DNA of 51,016 bases from Phycisphaerae bacterium. GTDB taxonomy: Bacteria > Planctomycetota > Phycisphaerae > UBA1845. Under the pieces are notes generated by a model that did no database searches, was not told the origin of the DNA, and saw nothing but the letters and a program-made list of their open reading frames with translations. The first letter of the stretch is position 1; every line of letters begins with the position of its first letter. Of the stretch, positions 43,370 through 51,016 are shown in pieces. Location: assembly GCA_029260235.1 (NCBI GenBank), contig JAJDDP010000010.1, positions 1-51,016 on the forward strand. The letters run 5' to 3'. Position numbers and translations under genes: made by a program.

Positions 43370-44344
43370 ATGCGAGTTGACAACCCGTTCCACGAAGGCG
43401 AGTTGGCGGTGCAGGAGCGTGCCGGCGAACTCGAGGAAGGGCGGCGTAATGGCCGTGTGCTCGCTGATTCCATCATGATGGGTGCTCAGAAATTTGTAGC
43501 CCAGCAGCCGATGGTCGTACTCGGCAGCGTCGATAATCAGCAGGATGTTTGGGCTTCGGTGTTATTTGGCCAGACGGGATTTGTGATTGCTCGCGATGAG
43601 CGATCGCTTGAGTTCGACCTGTCGCGTGCGGGTATCAACAAACATGACCCACTCTGGCAGAACATTCAGGGCAATCCGCGGCTCGGGGCTCTTTTTCTCG
43701 AGCTGGCGACGCGGCGCAGACTTCGCATCAATGGCACGGTGAGTCGCCCATCCGCCGATCAGCTCAGCCTCGCCGTGATGGAGTGTTATCCGAATTGCCC
43801 CAAATATATCCAGCGGCGGTTAGTCCGGTTTGAACAGGCAGGCCAAGCGAGCGACTTGTCGTCGGCAATCGATGGGCAATCGCTCAACGGTGAACGGGCT
43901 GCGATGATCGAGGAATCCGACACGTTCTTTGTTGCAAGCGCCCATGCCGAGCGAGGTGTGGATGCGTCACACCGCGGAGGCCAACCAGGCTTTGTCGAGG
44001 TTGTCGATGGCCGAACGCTTCGGATTCCAGATTATTCGGGCAACAGCATGTTCAACACACTCGGCAACTTCGCCGTCAATCCGCGCGCGGGACTGGTGTT
44101 TCTCGACTTTGGGCGGAACCGGATGCTGCAATTAACTGGGCGTGCCGAAATCAGCTGGGATCGGGAAGATGCTGCGGGCCGAAGCGGCGGGACGCAACGG
44201 TTCTGGGATTTTCGAGTTGAGCGCTGGTGCGAATCGGCAACACATGCCGGCCTGCGGTGGGAATTCCTAGACTACTCGCCTCACAACCCACAACGTCGGG
44301 CAAGCCGGAACCTGGCTAGACTTAGGGCGGCGGATTTGCCTTAA
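43370..44344 (+). CDS. Pyridoxamine 5'-phosphate oxidase-like flavin-nucleotide-binding protein
   Basis: A 324-residue protein with two PNPOx-like split-barrel halves: QQPMVVLGSVDNQQDVWASVLFGQTGFV (about residues 45-72) and NSMFNTLGNFAVNPRAGLVFLDFGRNRMLQLTGRAEI (about 226-262). The central FFVASAHAERGVDASHRGG carries the usual cofactor/substrate loop. Such proteins often bind FMN or F420 and handle reactive species. The start has GAGGAG and lies 72 bp after the split DsrE gene, so it is likely the last gene of the operon. Confidence 0.8.
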   Translation: MRVDNPFHEGELAVQERAGELEEGRRNGRVLADSIMMGAQKFVAQQPMVVLGSVDNQQDVWASVLFGQTGFVIARDERSLEFDLSRAGINKHDPLWQNIQGNPRLGALFLELATRRRLRINGTVSRPSADQLSLAVMECYPNCPKYIQRRLVRFEQAGQASDLSSAIDGQSLNGERAAMIEESDTFFVASAHAERGVDASHRGGQPGFVEVVDGRTLRIPDYSGNSMFNTLGNFAVNPRAGLVFLDFGRNRMLQLTGRAEISWDREDAAGRSGGTQRFWDFRVERWCESATHAGLRWEFLDYSPHNPQRRASRNLARLRAADLP

Positions 44345-44821
44345 GGCGCGATCTGCTTCTGATTCCCGCCGACAGTCACCGCGAGCAAAGCCAAGTTGAA
44401 TCTGCGAGCTAGTCGGACACTGGGGCAGGGTGTAGAGTATGGCGTACTTTGAAGCCGCTTTGTTGCTCAGTCGCTTTTGTCATCTGGAGTAGGGCATGTT
44501 CATTCGTCGGATGCGTCTTTGGTTTGCTGGTTTGATTGCCTTCGCCATCGGTTTCCCCTTCTCCGAGAAGGCCTTTGGCCAAGAGGGTGATGTCGTCACT
44601 TCATCCATTGAGCTTGGTTTGGCTATCGCTGATTCAGCCGACCAGAGCTGACTGCCTCGGGTTTTTGGCGCTACTCTTGCAAGGAATCGCTTATCGCCCG
44701 ACGGGCGAAAAGTTCGCCGCAGCGCGCATATGCGCAATCATATTGATCCAGGTCGCGTTTGATCATCTGTTCTGATGCCCGCAGGTAGCGATTCGTTGCA
44801 AAGCGCACTGGGCTGTTCCGG
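44345..44821. other. Non-coding region with duplicated segment copy A
   Basis: Apart from the repeat copy and the acyltransferase remnant listed separately, no gene is seen. Within it, 44496-44651 encodes a signal-peptide-like 51-residue frame (FIRRMRLWFAGLIAFAIGF) that stops quickly; 46965-47072 encodes a related 35-residue frame. Confidence 0.5.
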
Positions 44822-44822
44822 T
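44490..44822. repeat. Duplicated segment, copy A
   Basis: Similar in order and sequence to 46959-47223: both have a plus-strand signal-peptide-like stretch (GTTTGATTG..TTCGCCATC..TTTCCCCTTCTC..GAAGGC), then GATGTCGTCAC, then minus-strand coding for the acyltransferase C-terminus. Copy A has about 80 extra bases between the two parts. The copies flank the HDOD-GGDEF gene. Confidence 0.75.
44671..44822 (-). pseudogene. Remnant of an LpxL-like acyltransferase C-terminus
   Basis: On the minus strand it encodes SPVRFATNRYLRASEQMIKR then DLDQYDCAYARCGELFARRA, clearly related to residues 275-326 of the intact acyltransferase at 47065-48045 (DPVHFVTNRYLRALEQLIKR, then DPAQYLWAYARWGQAFARQA). The upstream part of the gene is gone: homology stops where the HDOD-GGDEF gene ends. 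It is a dead duplicate, not a gene. Confidence 0.75.
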
Positions 44823-46414
44823 CACGGCTTCCGCAGTAATTGCGCAGGCGTGGTTGCGCAGGCATTGGGAGCATTTTCAAGGGACTCCATGCCATCGACG
44901 TCATGGACGCTGTCCATCACGCGGAAACAGCAACGATCCTTACCCGATTTCTTGGCCTGGTACATCAATTCGTCGGCGGCTCTGACGAAATGCTGGGGGT
45001 CCACAGTCACCTCTGGGATTCCCCAAGCGATACCCAGGCTGCATGTTACTGGTCCGGATAGCCCGAGTTCTGGAAACGGGGTTTCTCGAACAGCGGCGAC
45101 CACTTGGTTGGCGAAGTTTCGGGCATCGGTTTCAGCCAACCCTGTCGCCGCCAGCAGAAACTCCTCGCCGCCATATCGACCGACGAAACCCGCGTTCGGG
45201 ACGACCTCTTGCAACGTCTTGGCCACGCCTTTGAGAACCTCATCACCCGTATGGTGGCCAAAGTTGTCGTTCAACTTCTTGAAATTGTCTAAATCCAAGA
45301 ACAACATGGCTACAGGTTTATCTGATTGCCCAGCCTGCTGGAAGGAATCCCGCAGGGCATCGTTGAGAGCGCCTCTATTCAGGATCCTTGTGAGAGGATC
45401 AAGTGCCGCCCGCTCGCGGTATTCACCGAGTGCGTCCTTGAGCTGCGCGTGCTCCTGGGAGGACTGAGATCGTTCGGACTCAACCGTCATCGTCAAGTGC
45501 GCGTTGGCCTGACTGAGTAAGTCGGCGACATCCAGGTCTTCGGGCACCGCCCCTTGCAGCACGGCAGCCATTTGGGCATATGCGGCTCCCGCGGCTGAAA
45601 TAGCGTCCTGCACGGCTTCTGCGCCCATGCCGAGGTGTTGCTCGGCAAATTCACAAAGGGCTGGCTCATCCGCGTCGATGTTTCCGGCCGAACTCAGGCG
45701 CACGGAGCCGATCAGATAGGTGACGCTCCTGAGCCGATCAGCATCCGCAGGCGTCGGGCTTAGCGGCGGTTGAATATGGTGCTGCTCCACGTTGGTCACC
45801 ATGACCTCGGGTAACGTCCATTCGCGCGTCAAAACAGCCGCCGCCTCTGCATGGTTGTAGGGATAGGAGCGATTCTCCGCCGCAAAATATGCCGTGGGGG
45901 TGAGGGTTTCATCCCCACACAGTGCGGCGTAATCTTTTCCGAGGAGCTGCACGAGAAGAATCCTGCCGCAGTCCTGAAGTAGTCCGATCAGGAAAGCCTC
46001 GTCAGCGCAGCTTGGAACACACGCGGCAGCAAATTCTCGCCCAAGGCAAGCCCGCAGCAATGAGTGTTGCCAAAACTTTTTCATGTCGAAGGGACAGCCG
46101 CCAAGGCGGCCGAGATGGCCCACAAGTTGAAAGCCTAGGCTCACGGTGCGTACACGGTTGATACCGAGTAAGCTGATGGCACGCTGAATTGTTGTTACTT
46201 CCCGGCGTTGGCCGAACGCCGCTGAATTTGTCATGCTCAACAAGCGCGCGGCCAGTGCCGGATCCATCTGGATGATGTCGGCAAACTGATCGACGGTGGA
46301 ATCCGGATCTTCTGCAAGCTCCAGGATGCGTGACGCAAGTTCTGGGCTGCTGGGCATTTTAGCCTTTGCAAAAAGCTGCTGTAATTCGTGCTGAAGCGTT
46401 TTCGACGTATCCAT
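44822..46414 (-). CDS. HDOD-GGDEF signalling protein
   Basis: A 530-residue cytoplasmic protein. The N-terminal HDOD domain (about residues 10-210; SSPELASRILELAEDPDSTV, MTNSAAFGQRREVTTIQRAISLLG) precedes a helical linker and a GGDEF diguanylate cyclase domain (about 330-495). The active-site motif is GGEEF in FVGRYGGEEFLLA, with LFLDLDNFKKLNDNFGH upstream, so c-di-GMP synthesis is likely. The ATG at 46414 follows AGGAG closely; a TTG at 46426 in the same frame is rejected. The gene lies between the two copies of a duplicated segment. Confidence 0.9.
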   Translation of the reverse strand: MDTSKTLQHELQQLFAKAKMPSSPELASRILELAEDPDSTVDQFADIIQMDPALAARLLSMTNSAAFGQRREVTTIQRAISLLGINRVRTVSLGFQLVGHLGRLGGCPFDMKKFWQHSLLRACLGREFAAACVPSCADEAFLIGLLQDCGRILLVQLLGKDYAALCGDETLTPTAYFAAENRSYPYNHAEAAAVLTREWTLPEVMVTNVEQHHIQPPLSPTPADADRLRSVTYLIGSVRLSSAGNIDADEPALCEFAEQHLGMGAEAVQDAISAAGAAYAQMAAVLQGAVPEDLDVADLLSQANAHLTMTVESERSQSSQEHAQLKDALGEYRERAALDPLTRILNRGALNDALRDSFQQAGQSDKPVAMLFLDLDNFKKLNDNFGHHTGDEVLKGVAKTLQEVVPNAGFVGRYGGEEFLLAATGLAETDARNFANQVVAAVRETPFPELGLSGPVTCSLGIAWGIPEVTVDPQHFVRAADELMYQAKKSGKDRCCFRVMDSVHDVDGMESLENAPNACATTPAQLLRKP

Positions 46415-47064
46415 AATTCTCCTCAACCAGTCGTTCCACGTTCCCCGATCTTGTCCCTTTTAGCGGTTCCTGTTGCACGAGGCCCGTGTGGTAGCCTCAG
46501 CTCCAGATGACAGACTCATCGAATCTGCAGCCGCGTTGTCGTGGCTTGCAGGCTGTCCGATGATTCACCACGCGCCCATTATGGGTGCGGTGGGTTCGCC
46601 GTGTCTATCGCTATAAGTCATCCCCGACTCACTGCTTCAACCCGCTCACGACCCGATGAGCACTGGCTGTTCAGGTACGCCGTCGCTCTCTGAATCGGCG
46701 GTTTGATGGTGTCAGTTGCGATACAATTCGTGCCGTAGATGGTCTATCGTTGGCTTAATCTGGTGAACCACACTCGCGTGGGTTATCGGCCCGGTCGAAT
46801 ATTCGGTCAGGCAGATCCCGGTACAGTAGGCACAGGAGGGGCAGCACTTGGGGTCAGGAAATCCGATGTCTCTGGATGCAGGCGGACCCTGCAACGGGGC
46901 GTAAAGTAATGCGAACTCCAAGGTTGCGGAGTTTCTCGACCATTCTTGCCATTTGGATTGGAGGATGCGTTTTCGTCAGATGTGTCTTCGGTTTGCGGGT
47001 TTGATTGTCTTCGCCATCAGTTTCCCCTTCTCTAAGAAGGCAATTGGCCAAGATATTGATGTCG
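46415..47064. other. Intergenic region between GGDEF and acyltransferase genes
   Basis: 650 bases with no convincing gene. A frame at 46712-46921 (minus) has Cys pairs but no ribosome site. The right third is copy B of the duplicated segment with a short signal-peptide-like frame at 46965-47072 (GGAGG just upstream). Confidence 0.45.
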
Positions 47065-47223
47065 TCACATGACCTGTTGTTTTTGCTTCGACTCGTTCGT
47101 CGCCTGACGGGCGAATGCTTGCCCCCAGCGTGCATAGGCCCAAAGATATTGAGCCGGGTCGCGCTTAATTAGCTGTTCCAATGCCCGCAGGTAGCGGTTG
47201 GTCACGAAATGTACGGGATCCTC
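46959..47223. repeat. Duplicated segment, copy B
   Basis: The partner of copy A (44490-44822). It spans the 3' end of the intact acyltransferase gene and the signal-peptide-like frame that overlaps its stop codon by 8 bp. Divergence between copies is considerable, so the duplication is not recent. Confidence 0.75.
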
Positions 47224-48045
47224 CAACCCAGCCCATTCCTGGTGCTTGATCACATCAACCACGCAGACCTCAAACTCAAACGCGTCGTTCACTCGCCGAT
47301 TGCCCGCGACGACGACGTCGGCTTGGTAGCGCCAAGCCAGCAACCCAACCGACCGTAGCACCTTGGTCTCGATGCCCAGGAACGTCGCCGGCATGCCGCC
47401 TTTCTCCACATGATGATCCGCGACCAATGCCACCATCCCGCCTTGGCCTAAGATCTTCTCGAACCGGGTTGATGCGTCGGCCAACGGAACCATTTCGCAA
47501 CCGCTTTGTCCCCGAATACGGCGACGGAAGGTATCGAATCCGGCGTTGCGGTGCGGCAAGTAAACGGTCGCCACGCGCAGGCCGTTATAGCCCAAGAAGA
47601 TGGGAAGCAGGTCGAAGGATCCAAAGTAGGCCGTCAACAAGATGACCGGTTGAGAAGATCGCTGAGATTCAGTCAAATCGGTTAGATCATGCCTGCCCAG
47701 TCGCCCACCGTATTCCTCGTATGTGTTGGCCTTCAGCAAGTAGGGTGACAGCATCAAGTCCGTCAGATTCCAAACGCGATGCACAAAGGATTCTCGGGCG
47801 ACTCGCGCGACATCTCGGGCAGAAACGAATCCTGCCGTGGCTTCACGGCATTGGGCTTCGCAACGTTCCCGAAGCGGGTCCAGCAATCGGTAGATGATAC
47901 AGGCAGCCCACTTCATCACCGCGTAGGCCAACCGAGGACCAATGATCCACAACCCCACGGCCAGTAAGCGGCGATGCAAGTTCCCCAGGGCAATCACCCA
48001 GCGCGGCCACCTTCTGATGGTTCGAGCTTGCCCCTTCAAGGTCAT
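47065..48045 (-). CDS. LpxL/HtrB-like lysophospholipid acyltransferase family protein
   Basis: A 326-residue membrane-associated acyltransferase of the lipid A late acyltransferase superfamily. An N-terminal hydrophobic anchor (about residues 17-55) precedes the core LLTAYFGSFDLLP (about 137-149), YLPHRNAGFDTFRRRIRG, VALVADHHVEKGGMPATFLG, and the C-terminal NRYLRALEQLIKRDPAQYLWAYARWG. The usual catalytic HxxxxE/D reads Y-F-G-S-F-D: the histidine is tyrosine. It may be inactive in classical acyl transfer or use another mechanism. The ribosome site is weak (GAGAG). Confidence 0.8.
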   Translation of the reverse strand: MTLKGQARTIRRWPRWVIALGNLHRRLLAVGLWIIGPRLAYAVMKWAACIIYRLLDPLRERCEAQCREATAGFVSARDVARVARESFVHRVWNLTDLMLSPYLLKANTYEEYGGRLGRHDLTDLTESQRSSQPVILLTAYFGSFDLLPIFLGYNGLRVATVYLPHRNAGFDTFRRRIRGQSGCEMVPLADASTRFEKILGQGGMVALVADHHVEKGGMPATFLGIETKVLRSVGLLAWRYQADVVVAGNRRVNDAFEFEVCVVDVIKHQEWAGLEDPVHFVTNRYLRALEQLIKRDPAQYLWAYARWGQAFARQATNESKQKQQVM

Positions 48046-48554
48046 ACTATGTTGGCTCTCAATTCGATCACGATTAGTCTCAACCGCTCCAATCCTAGTG
48101 CCGTTGGAGTGTCAGGCGAATGGCACGCCCATGAGACAGTCCACTATGGGCACGGTATGCTCACTAAGGTGCGTTGGATTCGTTTCTGGTCTACTTGTAG
48201 AAGCAATCCGGAGTGCGGGGTCGTGCGGATTATTCGGCAGGAAGTCCGCAAGCCTTTTCTGGGATCAGCGCCGTTGGGAGCGCATTTTTTGCGCGGCAAA
48301 TGCCTCAAGACGCGTCCTTGCAGCCTCGGTGGCAGTGAGAGAGGGAAAGAAGCCGTGTGACGCAATGACCTGAGAAGTTTCCTTGCAGAATGGCATGAAG
48401 TGTGCCTGTCGTCTTGCAAGCGGAAGATTTTTAGAGTATCTGCTTCACTATCTAGGCCGACCAGATGTAGTTCACCGTTCTTGGTGGCACGGGGTCGGGG
48501 ACGTGCTGCGTTTTATGGTGGTCGGTCGCATCTAGGAAGAGGAGGACTTGTCAC
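48046..48554. other. Upstream region of the decaheme cytochrome gene
   Basis: 509 bases without a recognisable gene. It has a GCGCA/TGCGC inverted repeat around a T6 run at 48280-48294 and a sigma-54-like site at 48390-48406. An ACGCAAT half-site related to the 41741 repeat lies at 48360-48366. Confidence 0.5.
48390..48406 (+). promoter_or_regulatory. Sigma-54-like promoter of the decaheme cytochrome gene
   Basis: ATGGCATGAAGTGTGCC: TGGCATG, AAGT, GTGC, with GG and GC 12 bases apart. Transcript start expected near 48417, about 138 nt before the ATG at 48555. Confidence 0.45.
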
Positions 48555-50216
48555 ATGGACGTGATTCATTCAACAGGCCTGATCGGGCGATCCAGGATCG
48601 CGGTGCTCATGACTGCGTTGGCTGTAGGCGCATGTCAGACCGGCACGGGCGGAGGAACCGGCGACGGTACGGGTACGCCCTCACCTTCCTGTGCCGAGTT
48701 GGGAGAAAGCTGCACCGACGCAGGCGATTGCTGTGATAGTACCGCTGATTGCGTCGACGGCACGTGTCAAGAGGATAGCGGTGGGGGAGGCGGCTCTGGC
48801 AACGTAGCTGCCGGGCAGGCCATCTATGATACCGATTGTATGGGATGCCATGCAGCGCCCGGAGCCGGTGGCGGTTTCGGGCCGGACCTGGCAAACACCT
48901 CAGCCCAGGATCTTCAAACCGGCGCCCAAGCTGATGGTCATCCATTCGATGCAAGCGGACTAGCCGAAGAGGATTTCGCGGACCTGGAAGCATTCTTGGC
49001 TGAGGACGACGGCGGAGGAGGTGTGGAACCCGCCTCTGCTTTTGTTGGAGCGGACACCTGCCTAACCTGCCATGCCAGCGCGCATGAAGCATGGAGCGCG
49101 ACGGAGCATGCCACTGCCCTGGAAGCCCTCGAAGGAATCGGGCAGGGTGAGAATGCGGGTTGCCTAGGTTGCCATACTGTCGGATTTGGTGAAGACGGTG
49201 GTTTTGTCAGCCGCGAAGAGACACCACAATTGGCCGGTGTGCAGTGCGAGAACTGCCACGGGGCGGCTGCTGCACATGCGAGCGATCCGGGCAATCTGGA
49301 GCTGAGGCCAGCCGTCAATCTCTCCTCGACTGTATGCGGAGGGTGTCATACCGATGCACACCATCCTACCTTCGATGAATGGGAGCTTTCCAAGCACTCC
49401 ACAGCTCTGGAAGGATTACGATCAAACAGTTTTGCGTCAGACAGTTGCCTCGAATGCCACTCCCAAGATTTCCGATATGCAACAGAGGAAGCAGAGGAGC
49501 ATCCTGAGGAAAACATCGAGATCCCCACGATGGAGACTGCCCAGTTTTCCGTTGAATGCGTGACCTGCCATAACCCACACCGCCAAGCTGAAGCGCCGCA
49601 TCAGCTGCGCATGGAAGTTGGGGCGCTCTGTGGCGAGTGCCACACGTCTGAAGGCGCTCTGCCTGGCGGAACACCCCACCATCCACAGTTCGAGATGGTG
49701 CAAGGCAAAGGTGCCTTTGGCGAGGACGACTCCGATCTGCTGCTACCCGGTCCGCACACAGGCCTATTCGCCACCGGTGGCGACGGATGTGCCCAGTGCC
49801 ATGTGGTCGCGCATGAGTTCGAGGATCCCGATGATGCCACCCCCAACGTAACGGGGCACACGTTCAACCCCTTCGACGAGGATATCACTGGTCTTTCGCC
49901 CGAGCACCAAGCCGAGGCATTCGCGGGGTGCGCCATGTGCCACACTACCGATGGTAATGCTGAGATGGCCTTGAATGATGTGCAGGGTGACATCGGGCCT
50001 CGACTCGCGGCACTGGCTGGATTCTTCGATGCCGAGGATGCAAGTTACATCGATCCCGATGGACTGAGCGAAGAGGATCTAGCGCGGCTTGACATAGCCA
50101 AGTTCAATTACCAATTCGTGGATGCAGATGGGAGCGTGGGCGTTCACAATAGCGACTATGCGAATGCTGCGTTGACTGTGGCTGAGGACATCACCGCAGC
50201 GCTGTCCGGCGGTTAG
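48555..50216 (+). CDS. Decaheme c-type cytochrome lipoprotein
   Basis: A 553-residue exported lipoprotein with signal sequence and lipobox AVGAC (Cys27). A Cys-rich mini-domain (SCTDAGDCCDSTADCVDGTC) precedes ten CxxCH haem sites: CMGCH, CLTCH, CLGCH, CENCH, CGGCH, CLECH, CVTCH, CGECH, CAQCH and CAMCH. The first lies in a mono-haem c-like unit (VAAGQAIYDTDCMGCHAAPG), the rest in a cytochrome c554/NapC-like multihaem unit (ADTCLTCHASAHEAWSATEH). It most likely transfers electrons in the periplasm or at the outer surface. The ATG at 48555 has GAGGAGG 9 nt upstream. Confidence 0.93.
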   Translation: MDVIHSTGLIGRSRIAVLMTALAVGACQTGTGGGTGDGTGTPSPSCAELGESCTDAGDCCDSTADCVDGTCQEDSGGGGGSGNVAAGQAIYDTDCMGCHAAPGAGGGFGPDLANTSAQDLQTGAQADGHPFDASGLAEEDFADLEAFLAEDDGGGGVEPASAFVGADTCLTCHASAHEAWSATEHATALEALEGIGQGENAGCLGCHTVGFGEDGGFVSREETPQLAGVQCENCHGAAAAHASDPGNLELRPAVNLSSTVCGGCHTDAHHPTFDEWELSKHSTALEGLRSNSFASDSCLECHSQDFRYATEEAEEHPEENIEIPTMETAQFSVECVTCHNPHRQAEAPHQLRMEVGALCGECHTSEGALPGGTPHHPQFEMVQGKGAFGEDDSDLLLPGPHTGLFATGGDGCAQCHVVAHEFEDPDDATPNVTGHTFNPFDEDITGLSPEHQAEAFAGCAMCHTTDGNAEMALNDVQGDIGPRLAALAGFFDAEDASYIDPDGLSEEDLARLDIAKFNYQFVDADGSVGVHNSDYANAALTVAEDITAALSGG

Positions 50217-50545
50217 CTGGCGTAGCAGTCTTAGAAAAACGACATACCTCTGTCCCTCGAGGCGGATGACGCTAGAATGGCGTTGCCCGCCTCTTGGCCG
50301 TACTGTCAGAAATGGGGAAGAGCCTGCTTGCGGTCGGCGTTTTTCTCATAAATGGCATAGCATGTGCTTGCTCTTGGTTTAGGCGGCAATGCCAGAAGCG
50401 ATTGCCCCGTGCAGTGAACAGATCGGGCTGGGCTTTGGACTCTAGGCCTCTTGCTTGGAGTATTGAAGGGCATGGCGGCTGTTCGGGCATCTTCCAATTG
50501 ACTAGCGCGGCCTATCAATCCGCGCGTGTATGGAGATCAGTGATT
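50217..50545. other. Intergenic region with sigma-54-like site
   Basis: 329 bases without a gene. It contains GGCGTTGCC at 50278-50286 (half of the 41741 repeat type) about 98 bp upstream of the start point predicted from the sigma-54-like site at 50352. No terminator with a T-run is obvious after the cytochrome gene. Confidence 0.45.
50352..50368 (+). promoter_or_regulatory. Sigma-54-like promoter of the haem-binding lipoprotein gene
   Basis: ATGGCATAGCATGTGCT: TGGCATA, GCAT, GTGC; GG and GC 12 bases apart. Expected start near 50380, 166 nt before ATG 50546. Confidence 0.4.
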
Positions 50546-51016
50546 ATGGTAGAGCGAATAGGCTGGACACGTTGGTTTCGAGCGGTTTCAAAGTGGGGGG
50601 GCGTTTGTGCATTGGCCTTGGCCGTCGGTGCATGCCAGGCTCCGGCCGGCGGGGGTGGGGATGACGATGGTACGAGTGACGGGAACGACAATGGTGCGGC
50701 CAATGACAATGATAATGGTGCAGCCAACGACAATGGCAATGACAATTCCAGCGGCGGGCCGCCCTTGGTGGGCCTCGAAGCCGACAAAGCCATGATCTTG
50801 CCGTTCACCGTGCAGGCTGCGTACAACGACGACACCATGTTCTTCCACATGAGTTGGGAGGGTGATCGCGGCGACACACATGATTACTTCCAGTACAAGG
50901 ATGGCGCTTGGCAGCGTGAAGGTGGCGTGCGGCGCGACGGGCAATCAACCATCGACGAAGACGAGTGCCGCGGATCAACCGGCCAGAACTCAACGATCTA
51001 CGAATCCCGCGTCGTG
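50546..51016 (+). CDS. Ethylbenzene-dehydrogenase-type haem-binding lipoprotein (partial, runs off the window)
   Basis: An open frame of 157 codons from ATG 50546 to the window edge without a stop. Lipoprotein signal with AVGAC lipobox (Cys near residue 30), then a low-complexity Gly/Asp/Asn linker (GGGGDDDGTSDGNDNGAAND and more). The following part (KAMILPFTVQAAYNDDTMFFHMSWEGDRGD..HDYFQYKDGAWQREG) fits the haem-binding domain of ethylbenzene dehydrogenase gamma subunits/EB_dh family. Its lipobox closely resembles that of the decaheme cytochrome, 329 bp upstream in the same direction, so they likely act in one electron-transfer chain. Confidence 0.75.
   Translation, partial: MVERIGWTRWFRAVSKWGGVCALALAVGACQAPAGGGGDDDGTSDGNDNGAANDNDNGAANDNGNDNSSGGPPLVGLEADKAMILPFTVQAAYNDDTMFFHMSWEGDRGDTHDYFQYKDGAWQREGGVRRDGQSTIDEDECRGSTGQNSTIYESRVV

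Noticed and set aside
46712-46921. 69-codon minus-strand frame with several Cys
   Set aside because: No ribosome-binding site and no coherent zinc-binding pattern; probably chance.

Overview
The window looks like chromosomal DNA from a Gram-negative, probably planctomycete-type bacterium (Planctomycetota, perhaps Phycisphaerae-like). The clues are a small zinc ribbon with the pattern CRKCGYILRGL...RCSECG, which is very common in that phylum, several lipoproteins with a Cys lipobox followed by Gly/Asp/Asn-rich linkers, and an outer-surface style decaheme cytochrome. This assignment is an inference from motifs, not from a database search.

Layout. (1) 1-3862, host chromosome: a CPBP membrane protease, an EamA permease translationally coupled to a PBP4-type D-Ala-D-Ala carboxypeptidase, and a tRNA-Asp(GTC). 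(2) 3863-22885, an integrated mobile element of about 19 kb inserted in the tRNA-Asp 3' end. It is bounded by identical 68-bp direct repeats and carries a tyrosine integrase with an unusual DnaJ-type zinc-finger insertion. It also has a tightly overlapping control/replication operon (two HTH proteins, a RepA-like ATPase, an ERCC4 nuclease) and a reduced set of phage structural genes (small-terminase-like, tape-measure-like, Mu gpT-like capsid protein). A plus-strand cargo block contains a compact three-gene module: TIGR04255 family, unknown, MBL-fold hydrolase. I recognise no large terminase or portal gene, so it resembles a satellite or a degraded prophage more than a complete phage. (3) 22886-29260, host genes: isocitrate dehydrogenase, an SDR reductase, a beta-propeller-like lipoprotein and an S9 peptidase. 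(4) 29261-39698, a minus-strand operon for a group 3b-type NAD(P)-linked [NiFe] hydrogenase (hydB, a cNMP-binding protein, hydG, hydD, hydA), its protease and hypA, F, C, D, E. hypB is absent from the cluster and the HypA homologue lacks its zinc-binding cysteines. (5) 40082-44344, a sigma-54 activator with a four-Cys GAF sensor, then a divergent redox-type operon (AhpD-like, thioredoxin-like, a DsrE gene split by a frameshift, a flavin-binding protein). (6) 44345-51016, an HDOD-GGDEF protein flanked by two copies of a duplicated segment, an LpxL-like acyltransferase, a decaheme lipoprotein cytochrome and the start of an ethylbenzene-dehydrogenase-type haem-binding lipoprotein that runs off the window.

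A unifying observation is that good sigma-54 (-24/-12) promoter matches, all containing TGGCAT, lie upstream of the hydrogenase operon, the AhpD/thioredoxin operon, the decaheme cytochrome and the haem-binding lipoprotein. A perfect 11-bp inverted repeat lies between the sigma-54 activator and the AhpD operon at enhancer distance. This suggests one regulon linking hydrogen metabolism, redox protection and extracytoplasmic electron transfer. The least explained parts are the TIGR04255/unknown/MBL module and the zinc-finger integrase of the mobile element.
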